A stretch of 64,000 bases of DNA. Source: Melastoma dodecandrum (taxonomy: Eukaryota; Streptophyta; Magnoliopsida; Myrtales; Melastomataceae). How positions within the stretch are numbered: position 1 is the first letter of the stretch; each line of letters opens with the position of its first letter. The notes beneath the pieces are model-generated. The model was not told where the DNA came from. It saw only the letters and a list, made by a program, of their open reading frames with translations, and searched no databases. The stretch lies in contig JARUPY010000474.1 of assembly GCA_029817715.1 (NCBI GenBank), forward strand, positions 5,270,001-5,334,000. The letters run 5' to 3'. Position numbers and translations under genes: made by a program. Of the stretch, positions 11,264 through 20,849 are shown piece by piece.

Positions 11264-12858
11264 TTGGAGTTCGTTTCAGAGTCTAGAATGTCTCTTTATG
11301 ATATTAGCAAGAGTATAAATGATATTTTAACTCAGCTAACTATTCAAGAGAGTACAAAAAATCTTGAGAGCCGAAACCATCTTGCTCGGGAAGTAGGTTC
11401 TATAGTAAATAAGATGTTAGACTCTATTGAGCATGAAAGAAGTTTAAAGACGCCTGAAGTCGAGGCGACTTCTGGACTGAAAAGTACTACGGGAAAAACA
11501 GTCGAAAAGTTGAAACTGGGAGGAAGAAATTCCAAACAGGATCAAGGCAAGAGTGTGGATGAAATGTATAAAGAGTCAGTGGCTCCTTACATTTTAGACT
11601 CACAAAAGCGAAATGCAAATTTGAACTCTCAGAGTGGAGAGTTGGCGAAGGACCTAAGGAAAGCCTTAGGCCTGGCAGAGGAAATTCCAGTTCATTTAGA
11701 CAATCGAACGTTTAATGAATTGGTGACTGCGAAGAGGGAAATTTATAGGCCCGATTATCCCCATCGAACCAAACAAGAGTTTGTTCCCAGGGATAATGTA
11801 TTAAAGCCAATAATTACCCCGGGTGCTTTTCTAGATATCGATTGTGAGAAGCACGTATCTGAAAAGATAAATGAGTGGCTATCACTAATTCGAATGACTG
11901 CGTCTGCTGGGATATTATCCCCTGGATCAGTTTATGAATTATGTGTGGCAGCCCTCATGGGAACGGCATAGAAATACTGGAAATCTTTGGTGGCACATAC
12001 TGACATAAAAAAGAAGATAGATCAGGCGCTGACCGTTGATGGTGTATTAGCAATCATCGCTGATGCATTAAAGCAGGATTTCTGTGGTTTTTCGTTGTCC
12101 ACTAAAACTGTAGAAAAAGAGCAATCGTTGACTGCTCTGGTAAAACTACAGATCTGCGATATGTGCTGGTTTGATAGCTACGTATGTGAATTCCAGAAGT
12201 ATTATTACAATCTGGACGTAGTTTCTCAACAGTTCATATTGGGAACTTTTTTTGCAAAACTTCTAGAACCATGGCCGGAAGTTGCGCAAAAGGCATATGA
12301 ATTACTTCTGAGTGAGGAAAAAATTGTCTCTGGACTCGGAGGAAAAATTCAGGCGGTCAAGTATGCGATGAAGAAAGCGTGTACATAAAGCTCCAGGTTA
12401 AGGAGGCGGCTAAGAAGCTGCCATACTTAAACAAGAGTTGTTGTTCTCAGATTGAATATGTACCTGGGAGGTATGGATGCGATACTCCTGGAGAATCAAT
12501 GAGAACAAGAAACTTTCCGAAGAAGAGAAAATTTGTTGGATATAACAAACGGAAAGATTGGCCAAAGAGAGTCCTCTAGAAGAAACTAAAAGGAGGTCCT
12601 ACTTACAAACCAAGGAGGTTTATGAGGAGACGGACTAACCTTAAGGATAAAGATAGGATCGAAGCCTTTAAGCGAAAGCATGGCAGAGAACCTAAATGTC
12701 CGAAAGGGAAGCCGTTGAGCAACTGCAATTGTTGCTGGTTTTGTGGATCAAAAACCCACAAAGCGGATACTTGTCCTCAGAAAAACCAAAGGAGAGAAAG
12801 ACTCCGAATGGTGTTTCTGGATGACAGGAGTCATGAGGAAGAAATCCTGGCCCATTAA
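11264..12858 (+). pseudogene. Caulimovirid capsid-like region with CCHC zinc knuckle
   Basis: An open stretch to 11971 is followed, after a stop, by 11987-12388, then 12379-12579 and 12622-12858 in shifted frames. The first part is lysine-rich and helical. The middle has a capsid-like helical block (about 11870-12380), and the end has a zinc knuckle of CX2CX4HX4C form (12733-12774) after a very basic stretch. This order (capsid core, basic tail, knuckle) matches caulimovirid coat proteins. At least three disruptions are present. The N-terminal portion on its own is not recognisable. Confidence 0.7.
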
Positions 12859-12966
12859 CCAATAAATGAGCAGGATATTTTCGAATTAGACTCGGAAGTA
12901 GAATCTATCTATGAAGTTGTATCAAATTACGATACAGACTCAAAGGAAGATTCTGATCTCTGGAAA

Positions 12967-14628
12967 ATGCATCTGTTCATGATGAGAGCAAAACAAAATG
13001 GAGATGGTGATGAGATGGTTCCCTTGGAAGCATCGAATCAGGTACTGGAAGAATCTCACCAGTACGAAGATCCATCCCAGTCAATCCTGGAATGGAGGTT
13101 GCCTAATGTTAATGTGAGGGAGGTCTATAATGTTTCAAGATTTAATTTTAGATCTATAATAGACATCTCACAAACAGAAGCAACGGCTCAAGTTACAAGT
13201 ACGGAACTTGAGACTTTGGATATCCCATTACTAAACGTACAACGCATTAGGGAAACCATGCAACGTGCGAGAGGTGTATATAACTATATACACATTGGGT
13301 TGATCCAAGTAGGACTGATTTCGCTATTCCATCTTCCAGCGGATAGTCCTGTGGTAGCAGCTGTAATCGATAAACGATGGCGAGAGTTTAGAGATCAGCT
13401 AATATCAAGTATACAGGCCAATCTTGCACATGGCCCTATATGGTTCCAGGTACATCCAAATTTCATGATGGCCCTGAACGATCGTTGTTTGGGAAATTCA
13501 TTGACCTTAAGGATTAAATCAATGAATATGGATAGAATGAAATCTCAGGTCAAGTTCTTGGCGTATCACACTAGCGTAATTTATCGGTTGGTAAATACTA
13601 CTAGTCCTGGTGTGAGGAACATCTCAAGACTTACTGAGTTGTTCGAGGAAGGTCATAATAGCTATCAACAATTTCATAGGCACGAGGTGAACCCATTGGA
13701 ATTAACCTTGCCAAGAAATTGGGTTATGACTGAGCCTGGTAGTAGCTCTAGACCAATTAGTGCGGCTAATATCCGACAGGGAGGTAACGAGATTACTTTA
13801 ATGTTGGGAGAACCATCTAGAGAAAGTTTTAGAGCTGACAGAAATTTGCCTGTGAGGATACCAATCCTGAGAGAGCCAAGAATTCAAACGCCCTCTGAAG
13901 TTTCTTCTAGAGCTAGTGATGTGGGAGAAAACATAATCGTGTCTCGACCAGCAGAAGCATCTGCTCCACCACTAATAGAAGAAATGTCTCGAAGGTCTAC
14001 AGATTCGAAAAGGCCGTCACAACATACGGGTAGAATCGTAGGATATAGACAAGTATCGTTACCAGTTTATGAAGATCCGGTAGATCAACCGAGAGAGGAA
14101 TCAATACGGATGATGAGAGTTACCTATTCAGATAACTCTTTATACAGTATTCCTGAAGTCTGTAAGGTTATTGACCAAATAGCCGAGCAGAGGTCTATAC
14201 CAGTAGACGAAATCTGGAGGATGATAGAACTATCCCAGGAAGTACCAAAGAACATTGGTTTTACTGTCAGGAAGGAAGACCTGAGCACGTATGTAGCTCT
14301 AACTTTTAAATTTCCTGAATACTATGAGTATTCTTTGGATACTTTGATAGACACTGGATGTAACATAAGTTGTGCTAGACTCAATGCTCTACCAGATGAG
14401 TGGTGGAAACCACTGCAGAAACCCATCCATATGGTAAATGTAGATGGAATGGCGACAATTGTTAGCCATCAGGCCAATAATGTGCCTGTCTTTATTGGTG
14501 GACAACAGTTCATCATTAAAGAGATCCTGGCCCATCCTTTATTAGAAGCAGACATCATAATTGGTAATGCTTTTCTAAAGGGACAAAAGGAAAATTTACC
14601 TTTTGTACTGTCCATCACGTGTCCATAG
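12967..14628 (+). pseudogene. Caulimovirid movement protein (30K) followed by aspartic protease start
   Basis: This is a 553-codon open frame. Residues about 95-245 carry the 30K-superfamily signature region typical of caulimovirid movement proteins (hydrophobic strands around WFQVHPNFMMALNDRCL and a VKFLAYHTSVIYRLV strand). A linker rich in Ser/Pro/Arg follows, and near residue 460 the retroviral-type protease motif LIDTGCNIS (about 14347-14373). The frame closes just after the protease flap region (DIIIGNAFLKGQ); the RT continues in another frame from 14619. This is the longest undamaged ORF of the element. Confidence 0.75.
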
Positions 14629-16353
14629 GTGGTGTGAAAATCAGTATTCTCCAAGAACCTAAGTTGAGGTTAAAGTTTGGGTTCTATCCGGTAAAACGGA
14701 TAGAGTACTGTGGTAATTCACCATGTGAAAAAGCTTTCAGAGTGCGAGCTCAGCGTGATGATATACGGTTGGAAGAAAACGACTCATGGGAACAAACCCT
14801 GTTTTCTCCGACGAATACCAGGAGTTCTAACTGGTATGACGACTTGTTTCCTAAACAAGCGTGTAGGGCAGTAAAGTTAACCGGGACAAAATGGGATAAG
14901 TTTCTGGTAAAACTTGTCGACAATTTTAGTGAAGATCCGTTAAAATTGTGGGGTCGGAATAGCCTAAAGGCTAGACTCGAGTTAAAGGATCCCGGAACCA
15001 TTATAAGAGCCAGAAACATTATGTATACGGCTGAAATGGTTGAGGAGCTGACAAACAAATTCCTGATTTGCTTGGAAAAGGATTGATTAGGGACAGTTAT
15101 AGTCTGCATTCTAGTCCTGCCTTTATGGTAATTAATCATGCTGAGCAGGTGCGAGGAAAAGCACGAATAGTTATAGACTATCGTCAGCTTAACAAAGCTA
15201 CCAAAGACGATGGCTATAAGATTCCCACTACAGGAGACTTAATTGATAGAGTTAGTTTGAGCCAACCAAAATTCTTTTCTAAGTTTGACTTGAAAAGTGG
15301 ATACTGGCAATTCAACATCGAAGAAGAGTCGGTTCCTCTAACTGCCTTCAATGCTCCGCAAGGAATGTTTGAATAGCTAGTGATGTCGTTCGGCCTGAAA
15401 AATGCTCCAGGAGTATTCCAGCGCAAAATGGATAATGCTTTCAAGCAAGTCCGAAAATTTTGTGCGGTCTATATTGACGATGTGCTAGTCTACAGTCAGA
15501 CTGAAGACGACCACATGAGGCACCTTGATAAGGTGACTGACGTCTTCCGACAGGAGGGCATGATTCTATCGGAAAGGAAGATAAAATGGTTCAAGGAGTC
15601 AGTTAATTTTTTGGGCATGGAGATTGAGCAAGGGAAAATTAAATTGCAAAGTCATATTGCCGAAAAAATTGTTGACTTTCCTGACAGACTTGAGGATAGA
15701 AAACAAGTCCAAAGATTTTGTGGATTTGTCAACTATGCAAGAAAGTTTGTGAAAGATCTTTCCCAAGATCTAGGGAGGATTTCAAAGAAGACATCTTCTG
15801 TGAATCCTTGGTTATAGGAAGATGAGGATACTCATGCTATTCAGAGGATTAAGAGAAAGGTTAAAAATTTACCGCAACTCTCTTTACCATCTGACAAAGA
15901 TGGGTTAGTCCTGGAAATTGATGCTTCTAACGAGTTCTGGGGGGCTGTCCTTAAAATTAAAGGAAGAAAGCCTGAACCCGTTTGTAAGTATTGGTCGGGT
16001 AGTTTTAAGGGGTACGAACTCCGAGAGCCGATACACGAAAAAGAAGTATTGGCTTTAAAAAATGGAATAAAAGCATGTTGTTCTTTTTGGCACCTAAGAA
16101 ATTCTTAGTGTGATCTGACTCGACCAATGTAAAAAGGTTTATGAGTCTGAACCTCAAAGAGGCTAGGCAGACTAGACTTTTAAGGTTGCAAGAATGGTTT
16201 AGCTATTATAAATTCGATGTCGAATACATTTCGTCAGACAAAAATATAATAGCTAACTCTCTCTCTAGAGAACTTGCAGATGGATCCAGCTTCGAAGAGA
16301 AAGATCTGCTAGGGATGCAAGCAGGAGGGACACTCCAAGAAGGTATGTCCTAA
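14619..16353 (+). pseudogene. Caulimovirid reverse transcriptase and RNase H
   Basis: Three partly overlapping frames (14619-15086, 15068-15376, 15380-15817) cover the protease-RT spacer and the RT. Motifs include RIVIDYRQLNKAT, FSKFDLKSGYWQF, FGLKNAPGVFQ and the catalytic YIDDVLVYSQ at about 15470-15499. An in-frame TAG at 15374-15376 breaks the palm domain, and a second stop follows at 15815-15817. RNase H is readable from about 15880 (LEIDASNEFWGAVLK; later EKEVLALKNGI) and ends around 16290 (ANSLSREL). Catalytic residues of RT and RNase H are visible but the reading frame is broken at several points. Confidence 0.85.
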
Positions 16354-16359
16354 CAAGAG

Positions 16360-16550
16360 AGATAGTGAGCATAGAGATGCTGGTTCCAATTCTCGAACGA
16401 AATCAGCTTTGTGCTGGCAGTGCAAGCGACCTGGACATAGATCATTCGAATGTCCCAGCAAGCTAAAAACTGCGGATTTCCAAAAGGGAGTGGCTAATCT
16501 CAAGGAGAAGGTATAACCTACTCCAAGGGAAAAGCGGAAATAGATCTCCA
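16360..16550 (+). pseudogene. Second CCHC zinc knuckle, downstream of RNase H
   Basis: One frame reads CWQCKRPGHRSFEC at about 16412-16453, a clean CX2CX4HX4C knuckle preceded by Ser/Arg-rich residues. It follows the RNase H by about 100 bases. The frame ends at a stop at about 16514-16516, inside the first unit of the repeat region. A knuckle after RNase H is not the position expected from the first capsid-type knuckle at 12733-12774. Confidence 0.7.
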
Positions 16551-16815
16551 AAAGGAGATGGTTGTTCCTAAGGAGAAAGCTTCGGCTAACTCTAAAGGAA
16601 AAACGAAGGTTGATTCCCATAAGGGAATGGCTGAACCTAAGGAAAAGGTAATAACCAATTCCAAAGGGAAAGCGGAGAAAAATTCCCAGAAGGGGATGAC
16701 GAGTCCTAAGGGAGAAGAAAAGAACAACTCCAGAGGAAACGTGATGAAAGACTCTCAAGAGAGGGTGGCTGATCCTGAGGAGGTAAGCTCTAAAAGAAAG
16801 GCGGAGATGGTGGAT
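16478..16815 (+). repeat. 69-bp coding tandem repeat (23-residue unit), about 5 copies
   Basis: Units start at about 16478, 16546, 16615, 16684 and 16753, the last three steps being exactly 69 bases. The first unit is one base short, which accounts for its shifted frame. Each unit encodes a pattern like SxKGMxxPKEKxxxNSKGK, rich in Lys, Ser and Glu. The region lies in the 16558-16986 open frame. Confidence 0.85.
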
Positions 16816-18178
16816 CTGAAGGAAGAAGCTCAGGCTGAATCCCAAAGAGAAACCAAAAAGAAGAGAAAAGCGAAGCAGCTGAAGTCTTCTGGTCCTGAGA
16901 AGGATGGTAAGGTTGCAGAACCTTGTTGGTACCCATTAACCACGGAGCAGTTTGATTATTGTCGTAATCATCTGGCCAAAGAGTAGAAAATCTCCATAGA
17001 CCAAGCTGTTAAGTCCTACAAGGCTTTATTACAAAGTCGGAAGGAACAAAAGGAGCGGGTGGAGACTGAGTATGCTGAGGATGAGGCAAAGTTCAAAGCC
17101 TTCATTGGCAAGCCAATTCAGAAGGAAGAACCTGATGAGGCGGCGGATATGGAGTATGACGAGTATTTCAACTACGAAATACCGGGCACACTCGAAGAAG
17201 GTAATCCTAAAACTTAGGAGAACCTTGAGGAAGTAATTCCTGAAGGAGGTTCGGTTGAACCTGGTGAGCAAGCTCACGATGACAAAGGTCATGAAGATCT
17301 AGATGGATCTTGGTTTTTTTATTTGGACTCTTTCGAGGATGGATCCCTATCTTGGGATGCCACTGTTGTTTGTGGAGGACTCATGGGTGGTATTAAGAAT
17401 AATTACCAACGCCAAATTGAGTTTTTCGCAGCAAAGGCGATAGAGTACATCAAAGATCTGGAGGCCAAGTTAACTTACAAGGCTGCAGATGGAGAAGAAC
17501 TGTCTAAAACCGTAAGGGATGGACAACAAATTCTCACCACGACAATGTCTATACTACCATGTGAGGTCAAAGACTATGAGACTTCGAAAGTAGTAGTGGA
17601 TATGAGAGAATCCTCACTCGAGGAAAACTCTGTACTTCAACCGTATCTACACTGGATATCGGAGAAGTGGCCATCCCTGAGGATTAATTCAGGTATGGTG
17701 GGAGTTGCTTTACCATATTTGTACGCGGGTTTTGTCGATATTCTGGAGATTGACAGATCAGAACCAGAACAGATAGAACCATTGCCTCGCTTGGTAAAGT
17801 TCATACTCGGATGCCTAGGCTACGGATCAAAGTATGCCACGGCATTGATTACTAGCACTATGATGGAGGAGGAAGAACACGAAAAGTTTGGGAAAGTAAT
17901 CCTTCCCAACATGCAAGTGTGGGATATCCATCATAGTGAAAGTAAGTATCTGATAGAACCTCAATGACAGGATCTTGACCAGAAAGGTTTATGGCGCAAG
18001 TATTACAAGGATAAAACTGTAAGAAAGGCCTTAAAAGTTGAGTTCTTAAAGGATGTGTTGGAGCACGTATTTGCCCGCAAGGAGTTATACTATGTGCTCA
18101 GTGACGAAATGACAACTGTCATGATCCTCCGCTCTTATCTCAGTTATGCAGATGAACAGGCAGGAGAGCGAGGATGAG
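16558..18178 (+). pseudogene. Downstream pararetroviral ORF of unknown function
   Basis: Pieces in related frames run 16558-16986, about 16987-17216, 17323-17967 and on to a stop near 18176. After the lysine-rich repeats come an acidic region and a mixed helical domain of about 280 residues (17323 to about 18170) that I do not recognise. By position (after RNase H, before the intergenic promoter) it could correspond to the translational transactivator ORF of other caulimovirids, but I see no conserved motif that shows this. Stops at 16984, 17216 and 17965 break it. Confidence 0.5.
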
Positions 18179-18788
18179 AGAGAGGTTTAGATCTTCTAGA
18201 TAGTTAGCTTCTGGAAGAGAGAAAACTCTGAATTGTGTCTCCGGACGGACACCTTCGAAGTCTGGAGAAAAATCGCTGACTACACCGACAAATCCTTAGC
18301 ACAGCGATTTAAACAAGATGAGGAGAGAACCCAACAAAATTTTGAAGGACGAGGACTCTCTGAAGGAACTGGCGAGACATCAAATGCCAGAGAAGAATGA
18401 ATCTCCCTGGATGAAGCAGTGATGCAGACGGGAGAAGAAAATTGTATAAAGTTAGATTAGACGATTTTGTAGTCTAGCTAGCTTTCGTAAGCTTTTGATA
18501 AAGTAGATTCTTTTTACTTTTGAGCTGGTAAACAGTGCACAGACACCAGCTTCTTTGTGTATATATTTCACAACATTCTACTTCATTGAGGGAGGCGATC
18601 TAAATAGAGAATTTTCTCTCACATCTCTCTGAGTCAAATTTTTTGATTATTCTCTAAGGATACCTTAAGGAATCAGGAGGAGTTAGAATTAATCAAAATT
18701 GATTAAAACTAACTTAAGGTTAGATTTTCGAATCGAAGCCTTGAAGGGAAGTCCTTGTGACTAAACCTTGTTTTTGGATGAGGAGTGT

Positions 18789-18798
18789 CTATATAAGA
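18789..18798 (+). promoter_or_regulatory. TATA box of the pararetroviral intergenic promoter
   Basis: CTATATAAGA lies 646 bp upstream of the primer-binding site, in the non-coding region after the last large ORF. It resembles the TATATAAG core of caulimovirid full-length RNA promoters. The segment 18180-19030 has no other gene and would hold the promoter and leader. Confidence 0.6.
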
Positions 18799-19032
18799 CC
18801 CTCGTGGTAAGGGCATTCGGATGAACAGAAGAGCATCTCCATCTCACAGAATTCTCTACATTGAGAGGTGAGCATCTCTTGAATTCCCAGAAGTTGCGGA
18901 AGCTTGGTGAACCCTCTGAGCTATCCAGTGAATTAAGGTATGATAAGTATCTTAGTTTAAGTTGTTTATGTTTTGAGAGAAGACTTTAATTAAGAACTTA
19001 ATTAAAGTGGTGCAAGAGCACGAGTCATTCGT

Positions 19033-19362
19033 ATGACTGATTGTCCAAACTCCGACTTATTCCATTTGGATCACGGGGTGGGCAAGGATTCTACTACTGG
19101 TCTTCTCAATACTGTAGTAGATCGATTGGATACTCTATCAGCACAGATAACTCAGTTATCAACACTTATAGAGAGTTATTCTAAGAAATTAGAAGAACTG
19201 ACTCTAGTACAGAGTAAATTTGAGGAATATTTCCTTGAAGGTAAGTCCAATCTCGGATTTACGGCAAGTTCAAAATACTCAAACGAGTATTTGAGGTTGG
19301 TGGAACGCCGACGACAAGACAATCGGGAAAATCTTCTTAAGTTCGATTCCTGTATATTCTGA
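19033..19362 (+). CDS. Small coiled-coil ORF of the endogenous pararetrovirus
   Basis: This is an intact 109-codon ORF between the TATA box and the primer site. Residues about 28-72 have regular heptads of Leu/Ile/Val (LNTVVDRLDTLSAQITQLS onward), predicting a coiled coil. Small coiled-coil proteins are known as virion-associated proteins in caulimovirids; whether this is one is inference. Its position in the putative leader is odd and it may be a chance survivor. Confidence 0.45.
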   Translation: MTDCPNSDLFHLDHGVGKDSTTGLLNTVVDRLDTLSAQITQLSTLIESYSKKLEELTLVQSKFEEYFLEGKSNLGFTASSKYSNEYLRLVERRRQDNRENLLKFDSCIF

Positions 19363-19434
19363 AGAATATCTAGCGTGCCGATATTTAACTCTTCAGGAAG
19401 TTAATTTGCATCTCTTATCTTCAGTCTGTTTAAT

Positions 19435-19446
19435 TGGTATCAGAGC
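19435..19446 (+). promoter_or_regulatory. tRNA-Met primer-binding site of the pararetrovirus
   Basis: TGGTATCAGAGC is the exact 12-base site complementary to the 3' end of plant initiator tRNA-Met, by convention base 1 of caulimovirid genomes. It sits near the right end of the insertion, so the integrated copy is permuted with respect to that convention. Confidence 0.85.
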
Positions 19447-19740
19447 CCGCTTAAGAATAATTTTCTTTATTATCTTGAGGGACTAAATTAGAAGACTTCG
19501 AGTCTTGGAAGTCCATAGTTTTGGGGATAAACTCAGAAGGTTAAAAGATTGGGAGAAGAGCGGTATATTGGGAATAAAAATCCAAACAACGGTAAAAGTC
19601 GAATTTCTTTTGGGGACCACTGTAGTCTGGAACAAAGCTCCTTATAACTTAGCTTAAAGATAATCATCTTATTTATAAATTTCTTGACGCTACGACGAGC
19701 GAATTGATATTCTCGTCGTTTAACATCTAATCGATCGGGT

Positions 19741-20012
19741 CGTACATGAACAAGTCACAAGAGACTGTCGTGCTGCGTGGCACGCCCGACTGTTCCTCGA
19801 GGCAGTTATATTACATTACGTCGATAGGCATTGTGAACCAAGGCACCAACGTTCATGCGGTGCAGCGAAGCGAACCCGTTGACTAAGGCGAGGGCATTGC
19901 TAGTGACCCGAGCGAGGTTCACACCACCTCACGGGGACCTTAACGTTACCATCCGTCCATACGAGTGCTTTCGCTGGTAAGCGTGGCACTGTCCCGGGTC
20001 TGAATGTTGCTC
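19741..20012. other. Unassigned GC-rich spacer between virus and Tat element
   Basis: About 270 bases of higher GC than either neighbour, with no recognisable gene. It may be genomic DNA between two insertions or part of a further element. Confidence 0.35.
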
Positions 20013-20017
20013 ATGTG

Positions 20018-20700
20018 TGTTTAACAACAGAAATTCTGAGCCACAGATCTTGGCCTCATCTGTGGATCAACGGTACAGAATACAGGTCCAAGGGACAGGA
20101 AACCCATTAAGGAGGTGACCACAGAAATACACCAGGCGAAGCCTTGCTGGGCGAAGCAGTCACCAAGCAACAGGGTTACCAGGCGATGGGCGACAAGTTA
20201 ACTAGGCGAATGGGGGAGGGAACTCTACGGCGAAGGCCAATGGGCAATGCGGACGGCTGTTAAGGAAGATTCCAAAAGATCTCAGGATTTAGAAGGGAAT
20301 TGTTACCAAATTTGATCATATGAAAAGAAGATATTTCATGAAGACTGGCAACAAAGGAAGCATAATATATGTGTAATATTTCGTTACCGTACATACGTAG
20401 GTCTAGCTTAGTATAAATAGTCGTTTTTGGTATTGTATAAAAAACCTCTTTACAGACGGACATATTGTCATTATTATCTTCAAGCATTCCGGCGTTCAAA
20501 CTCTCTTTATGTTCTCGGTCATGCTTCCCTCTAAAGGCGTCGTCGATGGCTTCCGTAAGTGCTTCTGCTTAACGGTATACGTCCGCTACCTTCCTCCTCT
20601 CTTTTCTTTTTCATACGGCGACCACACATATACAACGAACCTCCGGGCACCAATTGCTTGAAGTGCCAGAGATTTCCGACGGTAACTTCCGGAACGAACA
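20018..20700 (+). repeat. 5' LTR of the Tat-type element
   Basis: This 683-bp sequence matches 31613-32339 over its length and, more distantly, 42305-42881 in inverse orientation. It contains the TAGTATAAATAG TATA region at about 20409-20420. Compared with the 3' LTR it lacks about 22 bases near its end (the segment present at about 32297-32318). Confidence 0.9.
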
Positions 20701-20705
20701 CACCT

Positions 20706-20723
20706 TTGGCGACCACAGTGGGA
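20706..20723 (+). promoter_or_regulatory. Primer-binding-site candidate of the Tat-type element
   Basis: The bases around TGGCGACCACAGTGGGA, five to six after the LTR end, have the TGGCGAC start common in gypsy primer sites. The exact tRNA is not assigned. Confidence 0.5.
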
Positions 20724-20849
20724 GGAAATTTAAGCCAATCATGCCTAGAACCCGAGCTGGTGGTAATTCGAACAACCTTGGAGATAACCACTCCAATGGG
20801 GAAAGGGCAACGATGGAACAACTCAGACCCAATAATAGCTGGAGAGCTG

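Larger units (their letters stand above)
11200..19740 (+). mobile_element. Endogenous caulimovirid (pararetrovirus) copy, degenerate
   Basis: About 8.5 kb, close to a full caulimovirid genome. The order is capsid-like region, CCHC knuckle, 30K-type movement protein, aspartic protease, reverse transcriptase, RNase H, then a second CCHC knuckle with tandem repeats, an unrecognised ORF, a TATA promoter, a coiled-coil ORF and a tRNA-Met primer site. There is no integrase and there are no LTRs. The capsid-before-movement order resembles what I recall of cavemo/solendovirus-type genomes rather than badnaviruses, but assignment needs a phylogeny. Every long frame has stop codons or frameshifts. The ends are not sharply visible; the 5' limit is after 11031 and the 3' limit before about 19750. 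Confidence 0.85.

Noticed and set aside
11200..19740. Ty3/gypsy element instead of a virus
   Set aside because: It has a 30K movement protein, no integrase and no LTRs; the RT is caulimovirid-like.
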